A DNA stretch of 64,000 nucleotides from Bryoerythrophyllum caledonicum (taxonomy: Eukaryota > Streptophyta > Bryopsida > Pottiales > Pottiaceae): positions 16,560,187-16,624,186 of the forward strand of contig OZ020525.1 of assembly GCA_963971425.1 (NCBI GenBank). The letters are read 5' to 3'. The first letter of the stretch is position 1. Each line of letters begins with the position of its first letter. The notes under the pieces were generated by a model, which ran no database searches, was not told where the DNA came from, and saw nothing but the letters and a program-made list of their open reading frames with translations. Positions 48,896-59,329 of the stretch are shown here, piece by piece. Made by a program: the position numbers and the translations under genes.

Positions 48896-49190
48896 TTAGC
48901 TTGCCTTGATTTGTGCGCTTCTGAAAATGTATTGAGCCACTAAGTGACTATCTGACAAATTTGTAGGGTAGGAGATTTGGTGCGAGTGAAGCGGTATTTG
49001 AACCACGGTTTTTCCTCTAGAAATCGCTCTCCCAAATTGTGGTTGTTGGCTTTTGCAAATGGTCCATCTGCATGTTGCATGTAGGACAAGTTTCCATGAC
49101 GTGTTGGAGGGATCTTGCATCAGACAATCAACGAAAGGTGTATGTACTGCACAGATTGTAGACAAATATGCCATTGTCCTTAAAGGATTT
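48896..49190 (-). repeat. Outer repeat (copy 2)
   Basis: It is homologous in reverse to 44107-44394. A 92-codon frame is open on the minus strand and a frame is also open in the other copy, but the proteins do not align well and differ by indels, so it is probably not coding. Confidence 0.55.
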
Positions 49191-49201
49191 ATTCACTACT
49201 A

Positions 49202-51288
49202 ACACGCAATTAAGCAATTATGCACTTGGCCATTTAAAGGTGCACTTAGGAACCACGACGGCCATGGCGCACCAAAAATCCCACATTTGAAAAAAATTGT
49301 CAATTTTGAAAAAAAATTAGAGTTCTTGGATCAATATTGTGTGCAATTAAAAATGTCAATTTAACAAGGTGTTAAATTGCTTTTTCAACAAATTTTTAGT
49401 GGAATGTTGTTGAACTTTGATAAATGTCTATTTAATATCATTGTACAAAATTTTGTGAATAGCTTATAAGAATTGTAATGTAGAAAAGATGCAATCATCT
49501 AAACAAAATTTCCAATTGGTATGAAGAAATTCCACATGGTACATGATACATAAGAAGAAGACAAAAAAATAAAGGCATTTATACATGCACTTGGTGATGT
49601 AATTAATCAATAGTAAAAACTTATAGCATTTATTATTTACATTGTGTGCCTACACTATACATGATATTTAAAGTAGTACTAAAATTCCACTCCTTCTATG
49701 TATAGCGGGAGGAGAGTAGGAAAGAAGAGGAGGGGTATGGGAGAGGAAAGAGGCCTCGGGTTTAGGTTTGGTGGTGTTAGGTTGAGGATGGCAGCAGATT
49801 TAGGGTTTTGGGGATTTAGGGTTCCGCGGGTTTCGGGCAACGGCATCGAGTTCAGGACTCCAGATCAACGGCCCACAATAGGTGCAGGAGATTAACGGCC
49901 AGATCTTCTCTCAGCCAGTCCTTGATTTCGAGGCTAGCTGGTCGCAAGCAAGGGTGTGCGCGCGCACACCTGTGTGGAGGTGAGAGGGTAGTGTGAGGGA
50001 GGGGGTGTGAGCAGCGACGGATTAGGGTTCCGCAGGAGTGGAGTAGCGGCGAGGTTTAGGACTCCATGGATGACAGTGTGTACGCACACTCGTACGGGAG
50101 AGTCAAAAGGGGAGTGTATGAGGGGGGGGTGTGAGCTGCGGTGTAGGGTTTGAGGTGGGGAGAGGGCTTTAGCGGCGGAGGGTAGAGGCTATGAACGGCG
50201 GAGGAGAGAGGTTGTGAGCGGGGAGTGTGGGTTTGAGTGGCGGCTGAGAGAGGGTTTGAACGGCGGCAAGGAGAGAGGGTTGTAGCGGCGGCGGGGAGAG
50301 GCTGTCAACGTGCGGAGAGGGCGTAGGGAGAGGGTTTGAGCGGCGGTGGCAGGGAGAGGGTTTGAGTGGCGGTGGTGGGGAGACGGTTTGAGCGGCAGTG
50401 GAGGGGAGAGGGTTTGAGCGGTGCTGGTGGGGAGAGGGTTTGAGCGGCCGCGGGGAGGGGCTGTGAGCTGTGTGGAGAGGGATGAGCGGCCGCGGGCAGA
50501 GTGCGTGAGTGGCAGAGGAGAGTTGCATCTCAAGCTGCAACTCAATGCTGCCCAAAATCAAACCTCCAAGGGTGTGCGCGCGCATATATCCGCATAAATT
50601 AATAAAAAAAACTTAATATAAAATTAATGCTCGTGGGCTACACGAGGCTACACGAGGTCCCCGCCGGCTTCGCGAGGCAAAGCCAAGAAGAGCTAGGAAA
50701 TTTCAACCTAGTTCCCTTGGTCACCCATCCAAGTCCTATTCCTTCACCACCTTGCTTAACTTCAAGGTTGCTCAATCACCTCCAACCGGCGTCTACTGCC
50801 CTTGGTGATGTTTAAGGCTCGGAAGTTAATATCTTTACACATAATGCTTTGTTTCACAAATGGTTTGTTGCACTCACATCAAGGTATGGTATTTCATTAT
50901 ATGATAGTACAAACACGTAAGAAAACAAATGAATTACCAAAGTATTGGAAGTGATACACGACTAATGTTGTCTTATGTTTCAAGATGTATGTATAGATTT
51001 CAAGTACATGAACAATGTCGTTTCCAAAAAAAACAAAAACCAATTTAATAACCATATATTCTACATAAGTTTAAAACAATAGTCATCATATATTTTGCAT
51101 ATTATTCAAGTACGTACACATATTTAACGCAATATGTAACGCAACATGTAACACAACAAACACAAAAATTTAATACCAAAGAGTTAGTAAGATTTTAGCA
51201 TTTAAAAAAAAAATTGAGAAAAAAATATTCTGGTTTTTGAGTGCCGAGTAGTGCACTTGGCCAAGTGCATAATTGCTTAATTGCGTGT
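49202..51288. mobile_element. Non-autonomous DNA transposon with 31-bp terminal inverted repeats (2.1 kb)
   Basis: Both ends read inward as ACACGCAATTAAGCAATTAT and stay identical for 31 bp. The 9-bp flanks are TCACTACTA and TTACTACTT, 7 of 9 matching, which would fit the 9-bp target duplication of Mutator-like elements. No transposase is present. The centre (49690-50820) is GC-rich, unlike the AT-rich edges, and contains a minisatellite. It could be cargo captured from elsewhere. Confidence 0.65.
50195..50520 (+). repeat. GC-rich minisatellite, about 25-bp unit
   Basis: Variants of GGGGAGAGGGTTTGAGCGGC recur about a dozen times with unit length near 25 bp. Two long overlapping frames on the minus strand (Pro/Ser/Leu-rich) are products of the repeat. 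Confidence 0.75.
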
Positions 51289-51623
51289 TTACTACTTTGA
51301 TGTGGTGAAGCACTTGATGTTATACACCATGGCAATATTGATATGGTGATTAGAGTTTATTTGGAGAGCAAAGCAACATACCGTGAGTATTGACCTCTTT
51401 CTTCAGCTCTAATTAGCTTTAGAATCAACTCTAAATAGATCTAAAATTTTGTAATTAGATCAAAGAGGATGGGGGGGTTGAGATTTATGGTACAAACATG
51501 ACCTTTCCTTCTTCATCCTCAAAGGCTACCAAAACAAGTTTCAACTTGAATCTAGGGACCTATTCTACCAAATCTAGTGAATAATTCTATTATAGGGTCA
51601 AGATTGAAAAGTTTTAAGGAATT

Positions 51624-52598
51624 TTAATTCCTAAAGGACATTTTGCTCCCAAGGGAATATTTGCCATTTTGGAGAGGTTCGTATGGTGTCAATTTTGATT
51701 ACAAATTTTTGGATTTTTTTTAATGAAGATGTGCCATAGTGTTATCTTCATGGGACTCTAGAATATAAAAATTGCTACTCTAGATGCAGGTTGTTGGACT
51801 CTTTTCTTCTTCTTGGATAGCTTTAAAACTTTTACTAGGACCTTCTATGGATATTGAGAGTTTTTAATACAAATACACTATTTTTTGTTGCAATTGTCAA
51901 ATAAAAATTTTAACCTTTCTAGTGTAAATATTCTATTTTAACATTTTCCTACATTATTGGGCAAGGCACCAATACTTCTTCTTTTCTACATAGAAGCTAA
52001 GATTTCAATATTTTTAAGTTTATGTTATAAGATGTGGTATGAACCTATTGTTTTTCACCGTTTGATTTCTCATTCTAAAATATATCTGATTCACAAAAAT
52101 TTAAAATTGTGTATTGACAATTTTTGAACCACTATTCCTTGCACAATTGTTATGAATATGCTACATCCATCTTCTATGTCTAAAAATTGGTGTACAAGGA
52201 AGTGCTAATCCATGTCCAGTGGGCATTGACTTCGTGGTGGTACGAACAGACAAATTATTCACTCCGGCCTTCTCCGGGAACCGGAGTTCTTCTTTCTATA
52301 TAAGCAAGTGATATCATGTAAAACATGATGGTATAACATTTAGACCTTGTGTAATGCAAAGAAACTAGCACCAAATGATGTCAAATTCTACTCATCCTTT
52401 CTCATGCAAGGAGGAAAAATAATGTTTTTTTTTACTTCAAATACTATAATCTTCCAATCCGCAGTCAAAGTTTATGAAATTTTATGAGCATGTTATTTTA
52501 TTAGCTTAGATTTCAATCTTACAATTATTTAAAAAATAACAAAAACTTTTTGAACAACGTTTTTGGTGTGAAATAGTCAAGGAGCTTCAGCAAATTAA
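51624..52598. mobile_element. TTAA-element family 1, copy 5 (with a retroposon inserted)
   Basis: The left end is TTAATTCCTAAAGGACAT. The right terminal repeat has decayed but the position is marked by GTTTTTGGTGTGAAATAGTC, as in the other copies, and a TTAA at 52595. The segment 52205-52315 is a later insertion. Confidence 0.65.
52205..52315 (+). mobile_element. LINE 3' end T5, 111-bp retroposon
   Basis: A short 5'-truncated copy of the LINE tail (GTACGAACAGACAAATTATT, stem-loop at 52262-52286, then TTCTTCTTTC) is inserted into a TTAA element. AAGTG at 52200-52204 and 52316-52320 is a possible target duplication. The uninterrupted family copies show the empty site. Confidence 0.7.
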
Positions 52599-53027
52599 AA
52601 GATTGCATACTAAGGAAAGTGCAATCTAAGTAGTCGTGAAGATTCTCATCTGCATAGAAGGCCATTGTTGAGCCAATGTCTGTAGATGGTGGTTGCCTCT
52701 TGTCATTGAAACTTGCGATGGTAATTTTTAATTCTTTAGCGCCTATGAGCTTCAAAAGGCTTGGGAGAAACTGCTTGAGTAATAGATCATGCACAACAAC
52801 ATCTACGTATAGGGTACATTCACTATCTACCCCACTTCACAAGAGTCATTGTACCTCACTAATGCTTGCACCAATGCGCTTGAGAATTGTTATCTTTGAA
52901 ACATATGAACTAGTGCCAAATATGTTGCAACCAAAAAAAGTGCATCCAAATTACACACAAGGAGCTATGACTGAAAAACAACCAGAATTGACGTAGAAAG
53001 AACAAGCTCGGCATTAAACCCTCAATG

Positions 53028-53135
53028 CCGGGGTGGCTATGGCTAATGTTTGAATCTATGAATATAATAGATTCTCTAGAATATCATTTACAAATTACTA
53101 TCCTCGTAGATTTTCCATTAGCCATAGCCAACCTG
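53028..53135. repeat. About 108-bp inverted-repeat unit
   Basis: The ends are GTGGCTATGGCTAATG and CATTAGCCATAGCCAA, complementary over about 15 bp, around an AT-rich centre. It is probably a tiny MITE; no second copy is seen in the window. Confidence 0.5.
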
Positions 53136-53159
53136 GCCTTAATGTAAAAGAGTGTACAG

Positions 53160-53885
53160 ATAGCCCTCTTTACACAAGCATGTGATACAACAACTATCTT
53201 GATATAACATGCACCTTGGATCAGAACCAATCTTCTCTTTTATAACAACACCACTTGGTGTACACTCATTTACCCCCCTTTCCATTGTAATAGCCGCTCA
53301 ACATAGCAGTCTATACATAAGGTAGAGGCACCCAATTCCCATCACTTAAGCCAGTTCGGACTCAAATGACATTGAATGTCAAAAACATTTATGTAGAACG
53401 ATGCGGAATTAGGAATGAAACTCAACAAATATTTTTTCAAATTTAATCACAAAGATTTGGAATTGATATTGAATTTAAAAGCCCAGAAACCACCGGAGCC
53501 CATAATTGAACTGTAGAGTAGGTGAGATTTGGTACCCTCCTTTGCCCAATGCCAATAAGTGAGAGTGAGTAAACGAGAGAAGACATGCCATGGATAACCA
53601 ACTCATGGAGGGTACCCAATGCCGATCGGCCTTGTTCGACTTTTGAGGCAAGGCCACCAATGAGAGCTCAATTGAGGCGGAGCAACCCAAAATTGCACAC
53701 TTCATGACCCAATGCCAATAATGACTGGTGTTTTCAAATTTTGAGTTATCGGTTTTGGGTCGCATCATGCACCATTTCATGCATTTACCATTTTCATGCA
53801 CCATGCCATGCATGTTGTACTGATCGGAATTGGGTGCCTCTACCTTAGCAGGTAGAACCAACGAGGCTGTTGTAAAGGGAGCCGA
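53160..53885 (+). repeat. Interspersed repeat, interrupted copy
   Basis: 53160-53317 and 53848-53885 align with 23045-23240. The interruption is the MITE at 53318-53847. Confidence 0.6.
53318..53847. mobile_element. MITE with 22-bp terminal inverted repeats (530 bp)
   Basis: Both ends read inward TAAGGTAGAGGCACCCAATT and remain complementary for 22 bp. It lies inside another repeat whose empty version is at 23045-23240. If the flanking TA is the target, it would be a mariner-type MITE. A 128-codon minus-strand frame inside has no recognisable domain. Confidence 0.7.
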
Positions 53886-55298
53886 CTGTACTGAAGAGTG
53901 GTTGCAAATCTCAGAAAGTGGAGCATATGATCATTGATGGAAGTGCAAAAATGGACAGAATCCATCACCAGAATTGCAGCGAATGCAGCTCTCTTCGGGG
54001 CAGTTTTCAAAGAGCTTCGTACGCTTTACAGGCTTCAAGTTCCAGAGGCTGTCACTCCGCTTGAGGAAAATGACGTCCAAAGAGAGGCTGTGACCTGGGA
54101 AAATCCCAAGCATCAGCTGAGCTACACTTGATTTTTTATGCGAGTCCGAATGCCATAGTATGGAGAACATTGAGTGACAGATTGAGGGTGTGTGTAATAT
54201 GCAGGCTCAACGATTTCACTCACGTTTTCCATTGTCTGTGTGCTAGACTTGGTTGGGAAGTATTAATCAATTCGCACCTGTGCTAAATTTGTGTTAGACT
54301 TGGCTCTTGTCCTTAGAACTTTCAATCTGAGAAGACTTGTTTTTTATAATAACATCACTCAATGGTTTCCTTGCAGATGGAGTTCAGATAGGAATTAAAG
54401 CGACGGTACCTGTGAACAGAGAATTCTCTGTGCTTCTCTAATTAATCTCTGCGACATAACAGTGAGGTTCAAATATAATTAAGGTGCATCGTGTATTATA
54501 ATCACTAGAGGTGCTTGAACGATTACATAAATTCTTCTACTGAAGTTGGTACTAGTCGACTCAACACCGCCATTCTGTGTTTTACTTAGCTACAAGTGCA
54601 CAATTGAAATCAAGGTCAAATCATTTAGATACAACAGAGTTATGGCTCGATGCAGGTTGGCGAACAGAAAAACCTCGACGACATTGATGCCCAAGAATAT
54701 TGAAGACCATGCGAACACTTGATTCAGTGCAGCAAACAGATTCACATCAACAACCAGTCATTTGCTGTGCGAATCGCTTACTGAGAATACCAAATGCGAG
54801 TAATACTAGTCACCATCTCTGATCCTAGTCCGCTAACTAATCTTTCAGAAACACGCATTAATCCAAGCCTAAAAATCTGACAAATCATTATCCAGAAAAG
54901 CCCCAAGGTCTCATGTTAAGCAAACAATAAGCATCTCTTATCGTCCAAGGCAATGCACTCGTCCACATGAAAGTCTGCACGATGGCGGACGAGCCCAATC
55001 TTGCAGCATCCGTCCTTCATCAACAGTCGCCTTATCCATAACCTTAATTTGCAGCAAGAGCAATCTCACCATCGAAAAACCCATTCAACGCAAGCAACAC
55101 GCAATTCCTCACATGCTGGAGTGAGCCAAGCAAGTAACTGCAACGAGCTGCGCCGAATTTCCATTCTACGGAAGATTTCACCCACGTCAGGGCACAAGAC
55201 GATGGACTAAAGACACTTCACTGTGAGGAGAACCACGTCTCCCGACCTCCTACTCTAGGTTTACTTACAAAACCCTAACCCTAAGCCTGCAGTTCTGC
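53886..55298. other. Intergenic stretch downstream of CPN20
   Basis: No gene or repeat is recognised. The part nearest 55298 should hold the CPN20 3' untranslated region. Confidence 0.4.
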
Positions 55299-56039
55299 CT
55301 ACGAGAGAATGGCGAGGAGGTCCGGCACTCTGAGCACGACGAACTCGGCGCCGTCCTTGGTCTTGAACTCGCTCCCTCCGTATCTGGAATACATGACAGT
55401 GTCGCCCTTCTTCACCGGCAGCGGCACGCGCTCGCCGTCCTCGCCGCGCGCGCCGGGCCCCGTGGCCTCCACCGTGCCGATCACGGGCTTCTCCTTGGCG
55501 CTCTCCGTGAGCAGCACGCCCCCGGCGGTCTTGGCCTCGGTCTCCAGCACGCGCACCAGCACGCGGTCGCCGGCGGGCTGCAAGTCCTTGATGTCGTCGC
55601 TGTCCAGCAACCCCACGACGTCCTCCTCCTTGAGGATCACGTGCTGCTGGCCCTCTACCGCGACCTCGCTCCCGGCGAACTTCGAGTAGACGATCTTCGC
55701 GCCCGGGGAAATAGACACCGGGATCTTCTTCTCCCCCACTTTCTGCCCCTCGCCCACGGCCACCACCTCCCCGCCCTGCGGCCTCGTCTGCGCCGTGGTC
55801 GGGAGCAGGATGCCGCCCGTGCTCTTCTCCTCCGTCTTGTGGACCTTCACCAGCACGCGATCCCCGAGCGGCTTCAGCGCAGTGGCGGTCGCGGTGGCGG
55901 CGCAGACTGTCTCCCTCCGCCTAGGAGCGCAGGAGACGGTCACGGACCTCGGCGAAGCTCGCGTTGCGGCCCGGAGCCCCTGGAAGGCGGGCAATTCGCA
56001 TGCAACGCCGGTGCGGAGCGTCATCCCTCGCACTGCCAT
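55299..56039 (-). CDS. CPN20: Plastid 20-kDa co-chaperonin (double Cpn10 domain), intronless
   Basis: The 246-residue protein starts at the ATG at 56039; the frame stays open a further 16 codons upstream to a GTG, but MAVRGMTLR is the natural start of a transit peptide. Residues 1 to about 46 are Arg/Ala/Ser-rich with VCAA near a likely cleavage site. Two Cpn10 domains follow: residues 55 to about 147 (LKPLGDRVLVKV, mobile loop STGGILLPTT) and about 150 to 246 (PAGDRVLVRV, mobile loop TAGGVLLTES). Each has the hydrophobic tripeptide that docks on Cpn60. In chloroplasts the protein caps the Cpn60 barrel, with Rubisco among its clients. The gene is GC-rich and uninterrupted, whereas angiosperm homologues have several introns. 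PAL lies 0.8 kb upstream on the same strand. Confidence 0.95.
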   Translation of the reverse strand: MAVRGMTLRTGVACELPAFQGLRAATRASPRSVTVSCAPRRRETVCAATATATALKPLGDRVLVKVHKTEEKSTGGILLPTTAQTRPQGGEVVAVGEGQKVGEKKIPVSISPGAKIVYSKFAGSEVAVEGQQHVILKEEDVVGLLDSDDIKDLQPAGDRVLVRVLETEAKTAGGVLLTESAKEKPVIGTVEATGPGARGEDGERVPLPVKKGDTVMYSRYGGSEFKTKDGAEFVVLRVPDLLAILS

Positions 56040-56821
56040 AGCGACTGGAGCGGATTGCGACAAGAGATTGTAGAGGACCCAAATCACTGCAAGCTTCAGA
56101 CTTTCCTGTGGAGCTGTAATCGGGGTTTAGGAGGGCTTCTGGAGATGACGAAGAATGATCTAGAAGCAGTTGGAGAGCAACAGAAATTCGTCAGTTGATC
56201 CGCACCAGAGCACTCGCGGTTCGGGTGGAACTCCTATCTAGAAACCAAGTACATTTAAGAATCGAAATGCTTAGATTTTGCTGGCGAGCTTTTGCTTTGA
56301 GCTTGTTACGTGGTTGTGGATAACGTATGGCCCCATAGCAGCCCGAAAGGATTTCAGTGATGTATCTCGAGGTTTCCAGACGATCATCTAGTTTATCAAG
56401 AACATGCTATTCGATGATGGTGGTCACATTCTCATCACTAGAATATAGAAATATTCTGTGTGCGAGGATTTCAGAAGGCTGCGACCAACTTGAAAGTCGT
56501 AGTGGCGCAGTAACCAGGATAAATGCAACCTCGAGTATGGGCATCTAGACAATGAACTAAAAGACAACATGGTACGCAGGAGGCTGTTGTGAAGCAAAAC
56601 TGTGAACAAGTTACGTCGTGGTCAAAGAATAATATACAATATATTGCAGAATGAGCTTGCCCAATGCGGGAAGAATCCGTCATCTCGCAACCAGAAGTTG
56701 ATCTCCGAGATGTTCCACGCTACGATGAGATCAGCTGAGATGGATCGAATATTTACAGGACTGCCTGCCTCACAGAATAGTTTCTACTTGTACCGTAATC
56801 AAAATTGGGGAAGTGAAATTC

Positions 56822-58954
56822 TCACTGTTGTTGAGCTGGGAAAGGTCCAGGGGCGCCGTTCCATCCCTGCACGCATCGGAGAAGAGGGCGGATGAGCTTG
56901 CCCTCGGACATGGCCTCGAACACCTTCTGGATCTCGGTTCCGGGCGACACGGTCCGCAGCCCAGACAGGAGCTGCGTCCCGAGCTCGCCCCGCACGAATT
57001 CATACAATGGATACGTTCTGCAGCTGTGGATCCTGTTGGCGACGGAAGACAATCCCTTGTTGTCGTACGCTTCTCGGACGAGCGGCACCACGATGCGCAG
57101 CCGCTCCTGCACCTCAGCTTCGAAGGCGGGGATCTGGGCGAACACAGAGCTGGAGGCGTCCTTGTTGACTAGCTTGAGCGCGTGGGAGATGAGCGCCGCG
57201 CGCAGCTTCTCCATCAAGGGGTAGGATTCGCTGGCGGCGTCGTCGATGTACGAGAAGACGGGCTGGCGCTCGACGACGAGCAGGAGGTCCTTCTCGCAGA
57301 AGCGCGACGGGAGGAGCGTGCCGTCCTTGCTCATGAACAGCGTCTTCTTGGCTGCTTGCGAGACGACCTGCTTCACGGCCGCCTGCATGGTTTCCTCCAC
57401 ATGGCGGAGGTCGATGGCCTGGCAGAGCGCCACCAGGAACGACGAGCTCATGAGCTTGAGAATCTCCACGGCCTCCTCGGTTTTGCGCGCGGACACGAGC
57501 CCCAGGGAGTTCACGTCCTGGTTGTGCTGCTCGGCGCTCTGGACGTGCGTGGTGACCGGGTTGGCGAGGTAGTTGAGCTCGGAGAGATACGACGCCATCG
57601 CGATCTCGGCGCCCTTCATGCCGTAGTCGAGGCTGGGGTTGGGGCCCCCGGAGAGGTTGGAGGGCAAGCCGTTGTTGTAGTAGTCGTTCACGAGCTCGCT
57701 GAACTGCGCGAACATGAGCTTGCCGATGGCCGCCACCGCGAGCCGCAGGTTGTCCATGGAGACCCCGATGGGTGTCCCTTGGAAGTTGCCGCCGTGGAGC
57801 GCAATGCCTCGCGCGGCGTCGATGATGGGGTTGTCGTTCACGGAGTTGATCTCGCGCTCGATGGCGTGGGTCGCAGCGCGCACCACTTCGACCTGCGGCC
57901 CGAGCCACTGCGGGGACGTGCGCAGCGCGTACCGGTCCTGCTTCGGCTTCTTCAAAGGATCGGTCTCGTTCACCTTGGCGGCGGCCTTCATGAAATCGCT
58001 CCCATCCAAGAGCCACTCCATCACGGCCGCGGCCTCCATCTGCCCGGGGTGATGCTTCAGCTTGTGCGTCAACGGATCAGCGAACTCCGGCTTCCCCTGC
58101 ATCACCTCGCAGAAGAGCGCGGACAGAACCTCGGCGAGGAGCGCGAGCAGATTCGCGTCGAAGCAGACGGTGGACGCCAGCGCAGACCCCACCGCGGTGC
58201 CGTTCACGAGCGCCAGCCCTTCCTTGGGCTGCAGCTCGAACGGCTTCTCGACGCCGGCGATGCGCAAGCCCTCCAGGGCGGACACCTCACGTCCGTCCTC
58301 CGTGATGGCGACGGAGTTCGGGCGCGCGGTGAGCAGCCCGGCGATGTACGACAAGGGCACCAAGTCGCCGGACGCCGTCACGGTCCCGCGCAGCGGCAGC
58401 TTGGGCGTGACGTGCGCGTTCAGGAGCTTCTCCATGGCCGCGAGAATCTCCCACCGGATGCCCGAGTAGCCCTGCATCAGCGTGTTGGTGCGCACCAGCA
58501 TTGCGGCGCGGGCGGTCTCGGCCGGCAGCGAGTGGCCCTTCACGAGCACGCCCGCGTTCAGGAAGCGGATGAGCTCGCGCTGGAGCTCCACGCCCTGCTG
58601 CGTGCGGCGGTGCGACGTGGCGCCGAACCCCGTGGTGACGCCGTAGATGTCCCCGCCGCTCATGATCTTGCTGAGCACCCAGTTGGACGACTCGTCCACC
58701 CTCGCCTTCGCATTGGCCGCGTCCAGCACGACCTGGACCTCCGGCCTGCGCGCTATGGCGGTCACTTGGCCCACGGTCAGGTTCACGCCCTCGATCGCGA
58801 CCTCGTCGGAGTCGAAGTATGTCGCCACCATGCGCTTGATCTCGTCCAAATGGTTGCCTTCCATGGCCGCCGCTGTCTTGGCCCAGTTGAGGGGATCCGC
58901 GCCGACTGATCCATTGCAGAAAGCCGCCTCATCGAGCTTCATCTGTGGAGCCAT
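56822..58954 (-). CDS. PAL: Phenylalanine ammonia-lyase, intronless
   Basis: The 710-residue protein, the usual plant PAL length, converts L-phenylalanine to trans-cinnamate and ammonia, the first step to phenylpropanoids (lignin-like compounds, flavonoids). The Ala-Ser-Gly at residues 194-196 ([17 protein letters not shown]) forms the MIO cofactor. Tyr104 in [11 protein letters not shown] is the catalytic base loop. Phe131-Leu132 (RFLNAGV) is the pair that favours Phe over Tyr, so it is PAL rather than tyrosine ammonia-lyase. VNDNPIID and [13 protein letters not shown] are also intact. The start at 58954 is the first ATG after a TATA-like motif. The gene is uninterrupted and very GC-rich, whereas most angiosperm PAL genes have one intron. 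No lesions are visible. Confidence 0.98.
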   Translation of the reverse strand: MAPQMKLDEAAFCNGSVGADPLNWAKTAAAMEGNHLDEIKRMVATYFDSDEVAIEGVNLTVGQVTAIARRPEVQVVLDAANAKARVDESSNWVLSKIMSGGDIYGVTTGFGATSHRRTQQGVELQRELIRFLNAGVLVKGHSLPAETARAAMLVRTNTLMQGYSGIRWEILAAMEKLLNAHVTPKLPLRGTVTASGDLVPLSYIAGLLTARPNSVAITEDGREVSALEGLRIAGVEKPFELQPKEGLALVNGTAVGSALASTVCFDANLLALLAEVLSALFCEVMQGKPEFADPLTHKLKHHPGQMEAAAVMEWLLDGSDFMKAAAKVNETDPLKKPKQDRYALRTSPQWLGPQVEVVRAATHAIEREINSVNDNPIIDAARGIALHGGNFQGTPIGVSMDNLRLAVAAIGKLMFAQFSELVNDYYNNGLPSNLSGGPNPSLDYGMKGAEIAMASYLSELNYLANPVTTHVQSAEQHNQDVNSLGLVSARKTEEAVEILKLMSSSFLVALCQAIDLRHVEETMQAAVKQVVSQAAKKTLFMSKDGTLLPSRFCEKDLLLVVERQPVFSYIDDAASESYPLMEKLRAALISHALKLVNKDASSSVFAQIPAFEAEVQERLRIVVPLVREAYDNKGLSSVANRIHSCRTYPLYEFVRGELGTQLLSGLRTVSPGTEIQKVFEAMSEGKLIRPLLRCVQGWNGAPGPFPAQQQ

Positions 58955-59020
58955 AGAGCTCAGTGTGCTGCACTTTGTCCAATTAGAAACCTCTCAGCCT
59001 GTGATGTCCCAGGATGCTGA

Positions 59021-59028
59021 ATATTTAT
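59021..59028 (-). promoter_or_regulatory. Possible TATA box of PAL
   Basis: On the minus strand the sequence reads AAATAAATATT about 70 bp upstream of the PAL ATG, leaving a short 5' leader of about 45 nt. It is supported by motif and spacing only. Confidence 0.45.
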
Positions 59029-59072
59029 TTCTGGCTGAAGAGTTGATCTTAGAAATCTCTACAGAAACGAAC

Positions 59073-59208
59073 GACTGAAGCACCTCGACTGAGATCGATG
59101 AGGAGCTGGAATGTGAGACCAAGGACATATATGAGAATGAATGATCGAAGCGCCTCGACTGAGATGAGGAGGTGTAGTGTGAAGCCAAGGATTTACATGA
59201 GAATGGAC
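59073..59208 (-). repeat. Tandem duplication (70 and 66 bp) in the PAL promoter
   Basis: Units 59073-59142 and 59143-59208 share CCTCGACTGAGAT and (A/T)CATGAGAATG-type ends with about 75-80 % identity. They lie directly upstream of the TATA-like motif, where PAL promoters carry stress and development elements. Confidence 0.7.
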
Positions 59209-59329
59209 ACGGAGAGAAACGACGTGACTTTGAATTCCACGGCGACTGTGGGGTCAAATGGGACTTGCATGAGGACGTCCGCGTTTCCTTTCGTAATCTC
59301 GGGGCACACTTTTTGACCTTTCAATGAGA

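Noticed and set aside
50195-50520. CRISPR-like array
   Set aside because: The repeats are contiguous without unique spacers, and the setting is eukaryotic.
50169-50585. Overlapping Pro/Ser-rich minus-strand frames of 118-138 codons
   Set aside because: They follow the 25-bp GC-rich minisatellite, exist in more than one frame and have no domain.
57182-58909. A 575-codon open frame on the plus strand opposite PAL
   Set aside because: It is the antisense shadow of a GC-rich, intronless gene; the His/Arg/Val/Gly-rich product has no domain, while the PAL frame is fully conserved.
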